Source: Rubricoccus sp963708165 (lineage in GTDB: Bacteria; Bacteroidota; Rhodothermia; Rhodothermales; Rubricoccaceae). From it: 64,000 nt of DNA. Every line of letters begins with the position of its first letter. Position 1 is the first letter of the stretch. Below, piece by piece: positions 9,413-19,074 of the stretch. The notes under the pieces were generated by a model. The model had not been told where the DNA came from. It saw nothing but the letters and a program-made list of their open reading frames with translations, and ran no database searches. Location: positions 310,001-374,000 of the forward strand of contig OY970187.1 of NCBI GenBank assembly GCA_963708165.1, given 5' to 3'. The position numbers were made by a program, and so were the translations under genes.

Positions 9413-9898
9413 TCAGCCTGCGTCCGCAGGCGGCGCGGGATCGTTGTCTTCGAGCGACGAGAGCGAGCCTTCGAGCGCATCGAGGCGGGCGCGGAGGCGG
9501 TCCATCTCGCCGCGCACGTCACCGAGCGGGGCGCCAGAGGTAATGCGGCGCCGGGCATCGTCCACGACGGCACCGACGTTCTTGCGGGCCCCGCCGACGA
9601 CCGCGCCGACGGTTTCCTCCGCGCGGTTGATCGTCTGGGCGCCCGTCTTGATGACCCGTTCGCCCATGCGAACCAGATCGTGCAGGAAGCTGGACGAGAG
9701 CGCGCCGCCGCTCCGCCCCTCTTCCGCGATCACTTGACTGAGAATGACGACGGTCACGTCCTCACCCGTCTTGTTGTCGACGATGCTGACATCCTCGCCG
9801 TCACGGACGAATGCCGCGACGCGGTCGAGGGAGACGTACTCGCTGGCGCCCGTGTCGTAGAGCTTGCGCGAGCCGTAGCGTTTGATAAGGCGAGCCAT
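9413..9898 (-). CDS. phaR: PhaR-type PHA synthesis regulator
   Basis: A 161-residue protein with the PHA accumulation regulator DNA-binding domain (PF07879) at the N-terminus: MARLIKRYGSRKLYDTGASEYVSLDRV, with RKLYDT as the signature. The following VRDGEDVSIVDNKTGEDVTVVILSQVI completes the domain. The rest is helical and phasin-like (RAEETVGAVVGGARKNVGAVV) and ends in a coiled coil. PhaR proteins bind both DNA and nascent PHA granules and repress phasin genes. ATG at 9898 is chosen because it starts exactly at the domain; an upstream ATG would add unrelated residues. As first gene it likely autoregulates the cluster. Confidence 0.85.
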   Translation of the reverse strand: MARLIKRYGSRKLYDTGASEYVSLDRVAAFVRDGEDVSIVDNKTGEDVTVVILSQVIAEEGRSGGALSSSFLHDLVRMGERVIKTGAQTINRAEETVGAVVGGARKNVGAVVDDARRRITSGAPLGDVRGEMDRLRARLDALEGSLSSLEDNDPAPPADAG

Positions 9899-10304
9899 AA
9901 ATGGGGGAATGCTGAGCGGCCAATATGACGCAATGCGGCAAGCCCAGTTTCCGCACCGCGTCATTTCGCGTCAGCTTCACGCTGAGGTGGCTGTTCCTTC
10001 TCGTTTTGACGCCTCTGGCGCCGCCTCGCGACGTCTATGCAGGGCTTTGTCCTCCATGTCTGACGCCAGAGGGGGGTCCGACACGCTCTGCGCGCGTGCT
10101 CGTTGTCAAGCGCGCCCCGGAAAAGGCCTCTGGCGTGGAACTGCGCCGGACCGCTCGCGCTCGCAGGCGACGCGTTTTCTCGCGATCCGCAGAGTCACGC
10201 GCCAGAGGCGCGGGTAGTCTCGGCTGCCCTTCCCCTGCAGCCCATGCGAAACAGGATGCGCTCGCGTTGAGGGGAGACTCCGCCTGCTTTCCCCGCACCG
10301 CTCC
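9899..10304. promoter_or_regulatory. Divergent intergenic region, phaR / lipoprotein gene
   Basis: About 400 bp separate the PHA operon (leftward) from the lipoprotein gene (rightward), so promoters for both must lie here. Several copies of the CCTCTGGCG word are present (about 10012, 10068, 10131, 10200). I cannot define a promoter or PhaR operator with confidence, and no open frame looks genuine. Confidence 0.5.
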
Positions 10305-11561
10305 GTGACCCTGTCGCTCCGCTCCGCCGCCCCGTTTGTCCTCGCGGCTCTCGCGCTTTCTCTCGCCGCCTGCCAGGACCCCTCGGGCGTCGGCCTCTCG
10401 CTGATCGGCGACGAGACCTCTGACCCCAACGCGCAGCTCGTCTCGGCCTCCGAGGCTCGCTTCGGCGACAACGCTGCGGCCACAGGCGGCTTTGCGCCGC
10501 AGGGCTCCACGCCTCGGCAGACGCGCGTCCTCTTCGGCTCAATGAGCGACGACGTGTTTGGCGACGCCGACGCGACCAGCTACATCGACGCCCGCTCCAT
10601 CGCGCAGCCCGAGGGCTTCGAGACGCGGCCTCTGGCGCAGGTCCAGATCCTCTTGCGCCGCGCCGAGACCTACGGCGACACGCTCGCGATGGTGCCCTAC
10701 GAGGTCCGCCAGATCGACCCTTCCCCCGCGTGGTCACCCGACGGCCTCCCCCCCGACACCACGCTCGCCACCGGCGACGTGATCACCTCGGGGATGATCT
10801 CGGCCCAGGACACACTCGTGACGGTAGATCTCCCGCAGTCGTACATCGCGGCCAACACGATCATCCTGCGCGACAGCCTGGACACCCTTTTCGAGGGGTT
10901 CCAGATCCGCGTGCCCGAAGGCTCCGGTGCGAGCGGTGGCAACATGGGAGCCATCCTGGGCTTCGACGCCACCCAGTCCTCGCTTCGCCTCATCGGCCCG
11001 GACTACCAGAACGAGGACGACGAGACCACGCGCGACACCCTCGACTATCCACTCGTGGAGGTGTACACCGCACTCGCCAGAGGCGACGTGATGGAGACGC
11101 CCGGCCGGATGCTTGTGCGCGGCGGCGCGAGCATGCCGCTCGAACTCGACTTCGACCTGGGCGCATTCAACAGTCTGCCTCTGGCGAGCGCGAGGTTGCG
11201 CGTCCCGCTCGACCGCAGCCTGCTCGACGGTCCGATGGGCTTCAACCGTCCTCTCCCCCGTTCGGTCGCGTTGTTCGCCATCCTCGAAGACGGCACGCGA
11301 CGGTTTGTGCTGTCGCAGGATCTGGAGGCTGATGCGGAGGACATCGTCTTCCGCGACGACCGCGCGTCTGCTCAGAGCCTGAACACGCTCGTGCAGTCTG
11401 TCCTGCTCGGCCGCCTCATGGTCGATCATCTGGAGATCAGCGTTCCAGACGGTCCGGACCTCGACCTCGGCGTGTTGCCCATCCTCATGGAAGACGCCGT
11501 CGATGGCGACCTGCGCAGGCCGCGCCTCTCGCTCATCGTTGTGGGCACCCCGGACGCGTAA
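10305..11561 (+). CDS. DUF4270-like outer-surface lipoprotein
   Basis: A 418-residue secreted protein starting at GTG 10305. The signal MTLSLRSAAPFVLAALALSLAAC ends in a lipobox (LAAC), with CQDPSGVGLSLIGDE after it. This C-x-DPSGLGL start and the later beta-rich body resemble DUF4270-type lipoproteins of Bacteroidota. No catalytic motif is visible. The body has repeated phrases such as TLVTVDLPQSYIA and DHLEISVPDGPDLDLGVLP. A FadL-like barrel gene follows by 48 bp, so the pair is likely co-transcribed and may form an outer-membrane unit. The family assignment is tentative. Confidence 0.6.
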   Translation: MTLSLRSAAPFVLAALALSLAACQDPSGVGLSLIGDETSDPNAQLVSASEARFGDNAAATGGFAPQGSTPRQTRVLFGSMSDDVFGDADATSYIDARSIAQPEGFETRPLAQVQILLRRAETYGDTLAMVPYEVRQIDPSPAWSPDGLPPDTTLATGDVITSGMISAQDTLVTVDLPQSYIAANTIILRDSLDTLFEGFQIRVPEGSGASGGNMGAILGFDATQSSLRLIGPDYQNEDDETTRDTLDYPLVEVYTALARGDVMETPGRMLVRGGASMPLELDFDLGAFNSLPLASARLRVPLDRSLLDGPMGFNRPLPRSVALFAILEDGTRRFVLSQDLEADAEDIVFRDDRASAQSLNTLVQSVLLGRLMVDHLEISVPDGPDLDLGVLPILMEDAVDGDLRRPRLSLIVVGTPDA

Positions 11562-11609
11562 CAGCAACGTTTCGCGCCGTACCCGATCTCCTGACCGCTG
11601 CCCACTCTG

Positions 11610-12920
11610 ATGCTCCGCTCTCTCTTCTTTTTCGCCGCTCTCGGTCTCGCCAGCGGCCCTGCTCTCGCGCAGGCGTCCAACGACTACGGCTCGGCGTACT
11701 CGCGCTTCGCCCTCGGGCAGCGCTACGACTTCTCCACGTCGCAGGCCGAAGCGATGGGCCTTGCGGGCGTCGCGATCCGCTCCGGGATCTACAATGGCAT
11801 CTCAAACCCTGCCTTGGGCGCAGACCAGTCGCTGACCACGTTTTCGGCCTCTGGCGGCATCCGCGGCGTGCAATCCACCGACGCGACCGATGCCACGTCC
11901 GAAGCGACCGCGGGTGACCTCGGGCTGATTCAGCTCGGTATCCCGCTCTACCCCGGCCGGATGGGTCTCACGCTAGCCTACCGCCCCTACTCTCGCGTCG
12001 ACTACCGCGCGATCGAAGAGGGCGCCGTCGATATCGACGGCGACGAGCCGACGCCTTTCCGCGCCAACATCGAAGGCCAGGGCGGTTTGCAACGCCTCTC
12101 GATTGGACTGGGCGCGCGCGTCGGCAAGGTGCTCACCGTCGGCGCGAGCGCCGAAGCCCTCGTCGGCACAGTGGAATACCTGCAGCGCACGGAGTTTCCC
12201 GAAGGCGGCGCGGCGTTTCTCGAAACGCGCGAGTCTGTCTCGACGCGCATGTACGGCTTTACCGGAACGCTCGGCGCCGCGGCTTCGCTGCGCAGCCTGG
12301 CCCGCGAGGCCGACGCGCTGACTATCGCCGGTGCCCTCACCCTCCCGACCACGCTCAACGCGTCGCGCTCCCGCCTGCTCGGGGCCAACCTCGACCGCGA
12401 CACGCTCGCTACTCAGAGGGACGGTGACGTTCGCGTCCCGCTCACCGCCAGAGGCGGCGTCTCGTACCAGTACAGCCCCAAGTTTCTCGTCAGCACAGAC
12501 GCCATCTACGAGCCGTGGCAGAGCTTCGAGAGTGACTTCGCGTTCGGTGGCTTCGCGCCCGCCAGAGGCGACGACGCCGAAGAGTCCATCCTGCGCAGCC
12601 GCTGGCGCGTTGGCGCGGGCATGGAGTGGGTACCCGGCGGCGGCGAGCGCAACGCGCGGTATTTCCAGCGCGTCAACTATCGCCTCGGCGCCTACACCGA
12701 AACCGGTTTTATGTCGCCAGAGGCGGAAGATGTGATGACCTACGCTCTCACGGGCGGCCTCTCGCTGCCCACCCGCGTTGCTGGTGCTCGCGTGGATCTC
12801 GGCTTCGAGGCCGGGACCCGCGGGAAGACGCAGGGCGTACTCGTCCGTGACCGCTTCTGGCGCGCCACGTTCACGCTCAACTTCGGCGAGCGCTGGTTCG
12901 TGCGCCGTCGCCTCGGCTAG
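11610..12920 (+). CDS. Outer-membrane beta-barrel protein, FadL/OmpP1-like
   Basis: A 436-residue protein with signal peptide MLRSLFFFAALGLASGPALAQA. The mature start NDYGSAYSRFALGQRYDFS and the AMGLAGVAI...NGISNPA segment are typical of FadL/OmpP1-like porins, in which an N-terminal Ala/Gly-Asn-Pro-Ala plug segment precedes a 14-strand barrel. Alternating hydrophobic strands continue to the end, with aromatic residues near the C-terminus (TFTLNFGERWFVRRRLG). Hydrophobic compound uptake is the family theme; the substrate is unknown. It sits between two lipoprotein genes, all in the same direction. Confidence 0.7.
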   Translation: MLRSLFFFAALGLASGPALAQASNDYGSAYSRFALGQRYDFSTSQAEAMGLAGVAIRSGIYNGISNPALGADQSLTTFSASGGIRGVQSTDATDATSEATAGDLGLIQLGIPLYPGRMGLTLAYRPYSRVDYRAIEEGAVDIDGDEPTPFRANIEGQGGLQRLSIGLGARVGKVLTVGASAEALVGTVEYLQRTEFPEGGAAFLETRESVSTRMYGFTGTLGAAASLRSLAREADALTIAGALTLPTTLNASRSRLLGANLDRDTLATQRDGDVRVPLTARGGVSYQYSPKFLVSTDAIYEPWQSFESDFAFGGFAPARGDDAEESILRSRWRVGAGMEWVPGGGERNARYFQRVNYRLGAYTETGFMSPEAEDVMTYALTGGLSLPTRVAGARVDLGFEAGTRGKTQGVLVRDRFWRATFTLNFGERWFVRRRLG

Positions 12921-12954
12921 TCTCTCCTCTCTGTTTCTCATCCCTACACGTTTC

Positions 12955-14421
12955 ATGCTCCGTCCCGCCGCCCGCCCACTGGGCTTGCTCGCGTTGCCTC
13001 TGGCGCTACTCGTCGTTGCCTGCGCTGCGCCCTCGCCCTCCGATACCGTCGTCGTTGACACGTCTGTCTCCACTCCGATGGAGCCGACCATGTCAGACAA
13101 CGGCGTCTGCCCAGAGAACTTTTACACGCCTCTTGAGAGCACGCGCCAGAATTTCAGTCTCGCCGCGGAGTACTACCGCAACGCCAACTCGGCCGAGGAT
13201 GAGAACATCGACGCCCGTCTGGACGCGTTCTGCGCAGCCGATGTGTATCTCTCGTGGCTCGTCGAGAACGACCCACTCTTTACCGGCGGCGATCCGGACG
13301 ACCGCAACTTCCTCCGTCTCGCCAATGTGAAGGAGTTCTACGCCACGCGCGTGGAGGACGAGGCCGCACGGAAAGCATTCCTGGACGAGTCTCTCGCGTT
13401 GCGCGAGCAGGGCGAGGCTGCGATGACGGCCGCGAGCCTGAGCTACGACCAGTACAACCGTGACCTGCGCGAGGGGTACTTCTACTTCTCGTACGCTGAT
13501 GTCTACGACGACGCGAGCCAGCGCCAGTACGACGCGTTCAACCGCGCCTTCACCGCACAGCCCGACAGCCTGGACGACTGGTACCTGCAGCAGCTCGTCA
13601 ACATCTCCGCCGAGGTTATCGAGGACCCGATGGCGCGCGCCGACTATCTCGAAACGCTCGCCCCGAGCTTCGACGACACGAGCACGCAGACGTACATCGC
13701 GAGCCTCGTCGAGTACAGCCGCACGCCTCCTGCCGATCCGTCACAGAACGTGACTCCCGATGCAGTCGGAGATCTCGTCGCGAAGTACCAGGCCGACCCA
13801 CAGTCACTCACAGAGGGAGAGCGCCGCACCCTGTTTGGCACAGCGAGCCAGCTTCCAGACCTCATCACCGAAGCGGGTGGCGATCCCGAAGCCATCCAGG
13901 AGACGTACTTCGACGAGATCGTAGCAGGAAGCATCGACCAGCTGAGCGCGAGCCAGTTGTACGCTCTCTTCCGCCGTTCCTACCGCCGCGGTGATCGTAC
14001 GCAGGCCGAGGAGTACTTCAACACGGCCATCTCGAAGGCTGCCAACAACGCGCAGCGCGCAGATTTCTACTACTCCCGCGCCGCCGCTGGCGCTGGAAAC
14101 AAGAGTTCGCTCTACGCGCAGGCACTCTCTTACCAGGCCAACCACGGTCCGACGCTGTTTGCGCAGGCCCGTGACTATGCCAGTGGCGTTGGCCGCCCGA
14201 GCAGCGTAGACGGCCGTGCCGCATACTGGTGCCTCGCGGACCGCTTCAACAGCGTCGCCGCAACAGGCGACCCACGCGTGGCGAGCACCGCACGCCGCAC
14301 CGCAGCGCAGTACAACCGCTCGGGCCCGAGCCGTGACGACTACTTCTTCAAAGGATGGTCGCCCGGTCAGAGCATCCGCGCCTCCTCCGGCTCGGTCTCG
14401 TGCACCACGCGCGTGCGCTAG
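12955..14421 (+). CDS. Helical-repeat lipoprotein, intact paralogue
   Basis: A 488-residue lipoprotein. ATG 12955 gives MLRPAARPLGLLALPLALLVVAC with lipobox VVAC; upstream in-frame codons would add a non-signal tail. The mature protein is Asp/Glu/Tyr-rich and helical, resembling TPR/SusD-like folds: NFSLAAEYYRNANSAEDENIDARLDAF, DPDDRNFLRLANVKEFYA, PDSLDDWYLQQL and a C-terminal HGPTLFAQARDYASG plus AAYWCLADRF. The extreme C-terminus SIRASSGSVSCTTRVR is shared with the broken copy downstream. I do not recognise a named family. It follows the FadL-like gene by 34 bp and ends at a terminator. Confidence 0.75.
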   Translation: MLRPAARPLGLLALPLALLVVACAAPSPSDTVVVDTSVSTPMEPTMSDNGVCPENFYTPLESTRQNFSLAAEYYRNANSAEDENIDARLDAFCAADVYLSWLVENDPLFTGGDPDDRNFLRLANVKEFYATRVEDEAARKAFLDESLALREQGEAAMTAASLSYDQYNRDLREGYFYFSYADVYDDASQRQYDAFNRAFTAQPDSLDDWYLQQLVNISAEVIEDPMARADYLETLAPSFDDTSTQTYIASLVEYSRTPPADPSQNVTPDAVGDLVAKYQADPQSLTEGERRTLFGTASQLPDLITEAGGDPEAIQETYFDEIVAGSIDQLSASQLYALFRRSYRRGDRTQAEEYFNTAISKAANNAQRADFYYSRAAAGAGNKSSLYAQALSYQANHGPTLFAQARDYASGVGRPSSVDGRAAYWCLADRFNSVAATGDPRVASTARRTAAQYNRSGPSRDDYFFKGWSPGQSIRASSGSVSCTTRVR

Positions 14422-14463
14422 TCCAACGCGCTTCGCTCCCCCGCCAGAGGCCTCTGGCGACTG

Positions 14464-14496
14464 CGGCCGCTCCCATCTCGGGGGCGGCCGTTTTTT
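14464..14496 (+). terminator. Rho-independent terminator
   Basis: CGGCCGCTCCC (14464-14474) pairs with GGGGGCGGCCG (14480-14490, one bulge) over a short loop and is followed by TTTTTT (14491-14496). It closes the 10.3-14.4 kb transcript. Repeat-word copies flank it on both sides. Confidence 0.85.
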
Positions 14497-14569
14497 GTGG
14501 CCTCTGGCACCAGAGGCTAGCAACGTTCTGAGTCACTAGCGGTCTCCGAGCCACGGCCTTCCCCTGTCC

Positions 14570-15988
14570 ATGCGCTCCCTTCTGCCTCTGGCGACGCTTC
14601 TCGCGCTCGCTGCTTGCTCCGCTCCCCCTCCCGCTACGCCCAGCGTGCCGCCGCCAGAGGCCTCGACAATCGCCGTCTCTGCCGATGGCTTCTGCTCCGA
14701 CATCTTCGTCCACTTCATGGCAGAGACGCGGCAGAATTTCAGTCTCGCCGCCGAGTACTACCGCAGCGCGAGCGCAGAATCCGACCCTCTTGTCCGCCGC
14801 GACGCCTACTGCGCCGCTTCGTCCTATCTCCGCTGGCTTTTGGACAACGCGCCGCTGTACACCGGCGGCGCCCCCGACGACCGGAATTTCCTCCGCCTTG
14901 CGAACGTCTACGAATACTTCGCTGCGACCGAGGGCGCCCCCCGACGCTCCTACCTGGACTCTGCCCTCGCTCTCCGCGCCAGAGGCCTCGCGCTTTACAA
15001 CGCCACTGGCGCCACGCCTGACGTGTGGACGCGAGACCTCCACGAAGGCCTGTTCTTCTTCGCCAACGCCGACGCGTATCCCGACGCCTCACGGCGAGAG
15101 TTCGAAGCCCTCCGCCGAGCCTTTGCCGCCCGCCCCGACAGCTTGGACGACTGGTATTTGCGCCGCCTCGCCACCGCCTCTGGCGAGTTCATCGACGCGC
15201 CAGAGGCCCGCGCGACCTTTCTGGAGGCCCTCGCCGCGCCGATGGAAGACCAAGCCTACGCGGACTATCTGGAGGCCATCGCACAGGGAATCCGTGCGCC
15301 CGCCGCGGTCGCGCCTGTGGCCTCGTCCGTGGAGCCGCTTCTGGCCGCCTTCAGCGCCGGGGACTACGCCGATTGCGAGCCCAGTGCCGACGTGCGCACC
15401 CTGCATCGGCACAGCCTCGCGCTTTCCCGAGCGCATCGCGGATGCCGGAGGCGATCCAGATGACATCGTGGACGTGCTTCTGGACTGTGTGACAGACGAC
15501 ATTAGCAGAACCCTCGCAGCTCTATGCTCTTTTCGTCCGCTCCTGGACGCGCGGCGACCGCGAGCAGGCCGAGGCCTACTTCGCCCGCGCGATCACGCAA
15601 CGCAGCCTCTGGCGCGCAACGCGCCGACTTCGCGTACGCACGCGGCGCCAGAGGCTACGGCGACGCCGCCCGGTTCTACCGAGAGGCGACGGGAGTACCA
15701 GGCCACACACGCGCCCAGCCTGTTCGCTCTCGCGCGGGTACGCCTGGGTCCATCGGCAGCCCGCGCGACGTGCGCAGCCGCGCCGCCTACTGGTGCCTCG
15801 CCGACGACTTCCGCGAGATCGCCGCCATCGGACACCCCGACGTGACGCCTCTGGCGCGCCGCACAGCCGAGCAGTACGCGAGATCAGCCCCCACCCGCGA
15901 GGCCTATATCTTTGAGACAGAGTGGAAGCCCGGAGATTCCATTCGCGCGTCCTCGGGCGGCGTCTCCTGCACGACGCGCGTTCGCTGA
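14570..15988 (+). pseudogene. Decayed tandem paralogue of the helical-repeat lipoprotein
   Basis: The first 280 codons parallel the gene at 12955 closely (lipobox LAAC, NFSLAAEYYRSAS, DDRNFLRLANVYEY, PDSLDDWYLRRL). The match then jumps between frames: IADAGGDPDDIVDVL, then LYALFVRSWTRGDREQAEAYF, then GAQRADFAYARGARGYG, then YQATHAPSLFALAR, then RSRAAYWCLADDF and the shared end VSCTTRVR at 15988. At least five frame changes occur between about 15410 and 15760, so this is a true pseudogene rather than a single sequencing slip. One jump coincides with a CCTCTGGCG copy (about 15605). The longest uninterrupted product would be a 297-residue truncated lipoprotein from 14570. Confidence 0.85.
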
Positions 15989-16093
15989 GAGCGCTGGCCT
16001 CTGGCGCCAGAGGCTCCCAGCGAACTCAAGCGCTCTGCAGACCTCATCGCAGCGCCACATACGAGCGCTCCGAGGTCAGCACGCCGCCAGAGG

Positions 16094-16720
16094 CTAGACC
16101 AGGTCCGACTCCTCCCGCCCGGTGAAGTACAGCACGCCGGTGTACACCGTGATCGCCGAGGTCACGACCAAGAAGACCAGCGGTCCGACGCTCGTCAGCG
16201 CTGTGTGCGCGAACCCGAACAGCGCGCCGAAGAAGCCGTCGAGGTCGCGGCCGTGAGAAGCTGTAATAAACACGAAAGCCGAGATGAGAAACGTGAGCTG
16301 CCACGCCGTCTTCCACTTGGCCGCGTTGAGCGTACGCAGCGGCTTTCCCCGGCTCTCGTAAACAGACCGCAGCCATGTGACGCCTACATCTCGCGCCGCG
16401 ATAGCGCCGATGGCGAGCCACGGCAGCCACGCTCCTAGAGGACGTGTCAAGCTGGCATCTAGCGGCACAAGAAACGGCACGAGGAAAAAGGCCCCGAGGA
16501 CGAGAATCTTGTCCGCCAGAGGATCGAGAAATTGCCCCAGCCGCGAGCCCACACCGTACTTGCGAGCCAGGTTGCCATCCAGCCAGTCCGTGATCGCCGC
16601 GAGGATAAACAGCGTCGTGCCGCTGAACTGGCCCCAGAACGTCCCTGTCCACAGCAGGTACAGGCTGATCGGCGCAATCAGGATGCGTCCGATGGTGAGG
16701 GCGTTGGGAACGTGCTTCAC
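16094..16720 (-). CDS. pgsA: CDP-diacylglycerol-glycerol-3-phosphate 3-phosphatidyltransferase
   Basis: A 208-residue CDP-alcohol phosphatidyltransferase that would make phosphatidylglycerol-phosphate at the inner membrane. The motif D-G-x2-A-R-x8-G-x3-D-x3-D is complete: D48, G49, A52, R53, G62, D66, D70. Hydrophobic helices surround it, and RTLNAAKWKTAWQ follows as in PgsA. I place the start at GTG 16720 (VKHVPNALTIGRI), where the family begins; the open frame extends to 16909 but the extra residues are repeat-derived and unlike PgsA. The TAG stop overlaps the repeat word. It is divergent from dnaK. Confidence 0.87.
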   Translation of the reverse strand: MKHVPNALTIGRILIAPISLYLLWTGTFWGQFSGTTLFILAAITDWLDGNLARKYGVGSRLGQFLDPLADKILVLGAFFLVPFLVPLDASLTRPLGAWLPWLAIGAIAARDVGVTWLRSVYESRGKPLRTLNAAKWKTAWQLTFLISAFVFITASHGRDLDGFFGALFGFAHTALTSVGPLVFLVVTSAITVYTGVLYFTGREESDLV

Positions 16721-16938
16721 AGGCCGGGGATGGCGCCTCTGGCGGATGCCTCGGGTGGGTGCGTGCGAGGGCGCAAAGGTAGCGCCAGAGGCGAGTGTGA
16801 GGACTCGTTGCAATAACGGATGCGGCACGGCCCTTGCAATCCTCTTCCCGACTGACACGCTGCCAGCCTCTGGCGCACGGATCCTCCCCGCCGGTGCCTG
16901 CGTAGCCACACCTCCTGAACCCTAGATTTCTCTCCCAG

Positions 16939-18864
16939 ATGAGCAAGATTATCGGCATTGACCTCGGCACCACAAACTCCGTGGTCGCGGTCATGGAAGG
17001 CGACGAGCCTGTCGTGATTCCCAACGCGGAAGGCGGGCGCACGACGCCCTCTGTCGTGGCCTTCAAAAAAGACGGCGAGCGCCTCGTGGGCGCTCCCGCC
17101 AAGCGCCAGGCGATCACCAACCCGCAGAACACAATCTTCTCGGCCAAGCGCTTTATGGGCCGCGGCTTCGACGAAGTCAGCTCCGAGCTAAAGACGGTTC
17201 CGTACATCGTCTCCAAGGGCGAGGGCGGCACCGCGCGCATCTCCATCGACGAGAAGCTGTACACGCCGCAGGAGATCTCGGCGATGATCCTCGGCAAGCT
17301 CAAGCAGACGGCCGAAGACTACCTCGGCGAGCGCGTAACGGAGGCCGTGATCACGGTTCCGGCGTACTTCAACGACGCACAGCGCAAGGCGACCAAAGAA
17401 GCCGGCCAGATTGCCGGGCTGGACGTCAAGCGTATCCTCAATGAGCCCACTGCTGCCGCTCTCGCGTACGGCATGGACAAAAAGGACCAGCCCGACTCCA
17501 CCGTTGCGGTCTACGACCTCGGCGGAGGCACCTACGACATCTCTATTCTCGAACTCGGCGACGGCGTGTTTGAGGTCAAGTCCACCAACGGTGACACGCA
17601 CCTGGGCGGCGACGACTTCGACCAGCGCTTGATCGACTACATCGCGGACGAGTTCAAAAGCCAGGAAGGTATCGACCTGCGCCAGGACCCAATGGCACTC
17701 CAGCGCCTCAAAGAGGCGGCGGAGAAGGCCAAGATCGAGCTCTCCAGCGCGGCCTCGACGGCGGTCAACCTGCCGTTTATTACCGCGACGCAGGACGGCC
17801 CGAAGCACCTCACGCTCGACATCTCGCGCTCCAAGTTCGAGCAACTGGTTGACGATCTGGTGCAGCGCACCATCCCGCCGATGAAGAAGGCGTTGGACGA
17901 CGCGGGCCTGAGCAAGGGCGACATCGACGAGATCATCCTCGTGGGCGGATCCTCGCGTATCCCGAAGATTCAAGAGGTCGTGGAGCAGTTCTTTGGCAAG
18001 GCGCCCAACCGGAGCGTCAACCCGGACGAAGTGGTTGCGGTCGGTGCGTCCATCCAGGGCGGCGTCCTCTCGGGCGATGTCAAGGACGTGTTGCTGCTCG
18101 ATGTGACGCCGCTCAACCTCGGTATCGAGACGTTGGGTGCGGTCATGACCGCGCTCATCCCGGCCAACACGACAATTCCGACGCGTAAATCGGAGACGTT
18201 CTCGACCGCGAGCGACAATCAGCCCAGCGTCGAGATCCACGTGCTGCAGGGCGACCGCCCGATGGCGATCGACAACCGCACGATTGGACGCTTTCACCTG
18301 GATGGCATCCCTCCTGCCCCACGCGGCTTGCCCCAGGTCGAGGTCACGTTCGACATCGACGCCGACGGCATTTTGAGCGTTAGCGCGAAGGACAAAGCAA
18401 CAAGCAAAGAGCAAACGATCCGTATCGAAGCATCTTCTGGCCTGACTGACGAGGAGATCGAGCGCATGCGGAAGGCCGCGCGCGAGAACTCTGCTGAGGA
18501 CGCCCGCAAAAAGGAAAGCGTCGACAAGCTCAATCAGGCGGATAGCCTCATCTTCTCGTCCGAGAAGAACCTCGCCGAGTACGGTGACAAGCTCCCAGAC
18601 GAGAAGCGCGCCGCAATCCAGGGAGGCCTGGAGCGCCTCAAGGAAGTCCAGAAGGCGCAGAACATCGACGAGGTGGAGTCTGCCATCGAGCAGCTCAACA
18701 CCGCGTGGAGCGCTGCGAGCGAGGACCTCTACCGCGCCCAGCAGGCCGAGGCCTCTGGCGACGGCGCCCCCGCTGAAGGCGGTGAGCCCGTAGCGGACGC
18801 CGATGGTGAGACGGTTCAGGACGCCGACTTCGAGGTCGTAGACGAAGGCGACGAGGCCGCGTAA
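16939..18864 (+). CDS. dnaK: Molecular chaperone DnaK (Hsp70)
   Basis: A 641-residue Hsp70, complete. The ATPase domain has IDLGTTNS (residues 7-14), GGGTYDIS and the VGGSSRIPK segment; the substrate-binding domain has LLLDVTPLNLGIET, TFSTASDNQPSVEIHVLQG and EVTFDIDADGILSVSAKDK. The C-terminal lid ends in the acidic DADFEVVDEGDEAA, typical of bacterial DnaK. It works with DnaJ and GrpE, which are not adjacent here. Only one CCTCTGGCG copy is present (about 18751), in the variable lid tail, against about five per kb elsewhere. I see no HrcA/CIRCE inverted repeat upstream. Confidence 0.97.
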   Translation: MSKIIGIDLGTTNSVVAVMEGDEPVVIPNAEGGRTTPSVVAFKKDGERLVGAPAKRQAITNPQNTIFSAKRFMGRGFDEVSSELKTVPYIVSKGEGGTARISIDEKLYTPQEISAMILGKLKQTAEDYLGERVTEAVITVPAYFNDAQRKATKEAGQIAGLDVKRILNEPTAAALAYGMDKKDQPDSTVAVYDLGGGTYDISILELGDGVFEVKSTNGDTHLGGDDFDQRLIDYIADEFKSQEGIDLRQDPMALQRLKEAAEKAKIELSSAASTAVNLPFITATQDGPKHLTLDISRSKFEQLVDDLVQRTIPPMKKALDDAGLSKGDIDEIILVGGSSRIPKIQEVVEQFFGKAPNRSVNPDEVVAVGASIQGGVLSGDVKDVLLLDVTPLNLGIETLGAVMTALIPANTTIPTRKSETFSTASDNQPSVEIHVLQGDRPMAIDNRTIGRFHLDGIPPAPRGLPQVEVTFDIDADGILSVSAKDKATSKEQTIRIEASSGLTDEEIERMRKAARENSAEDARKKESVDKLNQADSLIFSSEKNLAEYGDKLPDEKRAAIQGGLERLKEVQKAQNIDEVESAIEQLNTAWSAASEDLYRAQQAEASGDGAPAEGGEPVADADGETVQDADFEVVDEGDEAA

Positions 18865-18907
18865 CGCCCCCTGCACGTCATCCTCTGGCGCGAACGCCAG
18901 AGGCCCG

Positions 18908-18939
18908 CGCCCCGGTTGCCACGTGCAGCCGGGGCGTTT
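18908..18939 (+). terminator. Probable terminator after dnaK
   Basis: CGCCCCGG (18908-18915) pairs with CCGGGGCG (18929-18936) around a 13-nt loop and is followed by TTT. It lies 44 bp past the dnaK stop. The T-run is short, so efficiency is uncertain. Confidence 0.65.
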
Positions 18940-19074
18940 CCATATCGGCCTCTGAGTGCGGGTACCGAGGAGCGCTCGCCAGAAGCGCGCTCACCCAAAC
19001 AAAAGCCTCTGGCGCCACGCGGACGCCAGAGGCCGGGATCGTGAGCCGGCCGGCTTGCGCCTACCGGATCGGGC

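Noticed and set aside
16721..16938. CIRCE/HrcA element upstream of dnaK
   Set aside because: No TTAGCACTC-N9-GAGTGCTAA-like inverted repeat is visible in the 218-bp gap.
17188..18876. 562-codon antisense frame over dnaK
   Set aside because: Antisense frames over dnaK are a known GC-rich artefact, sometimes misannotated as dehydrogenase-like; no independent evidence here.
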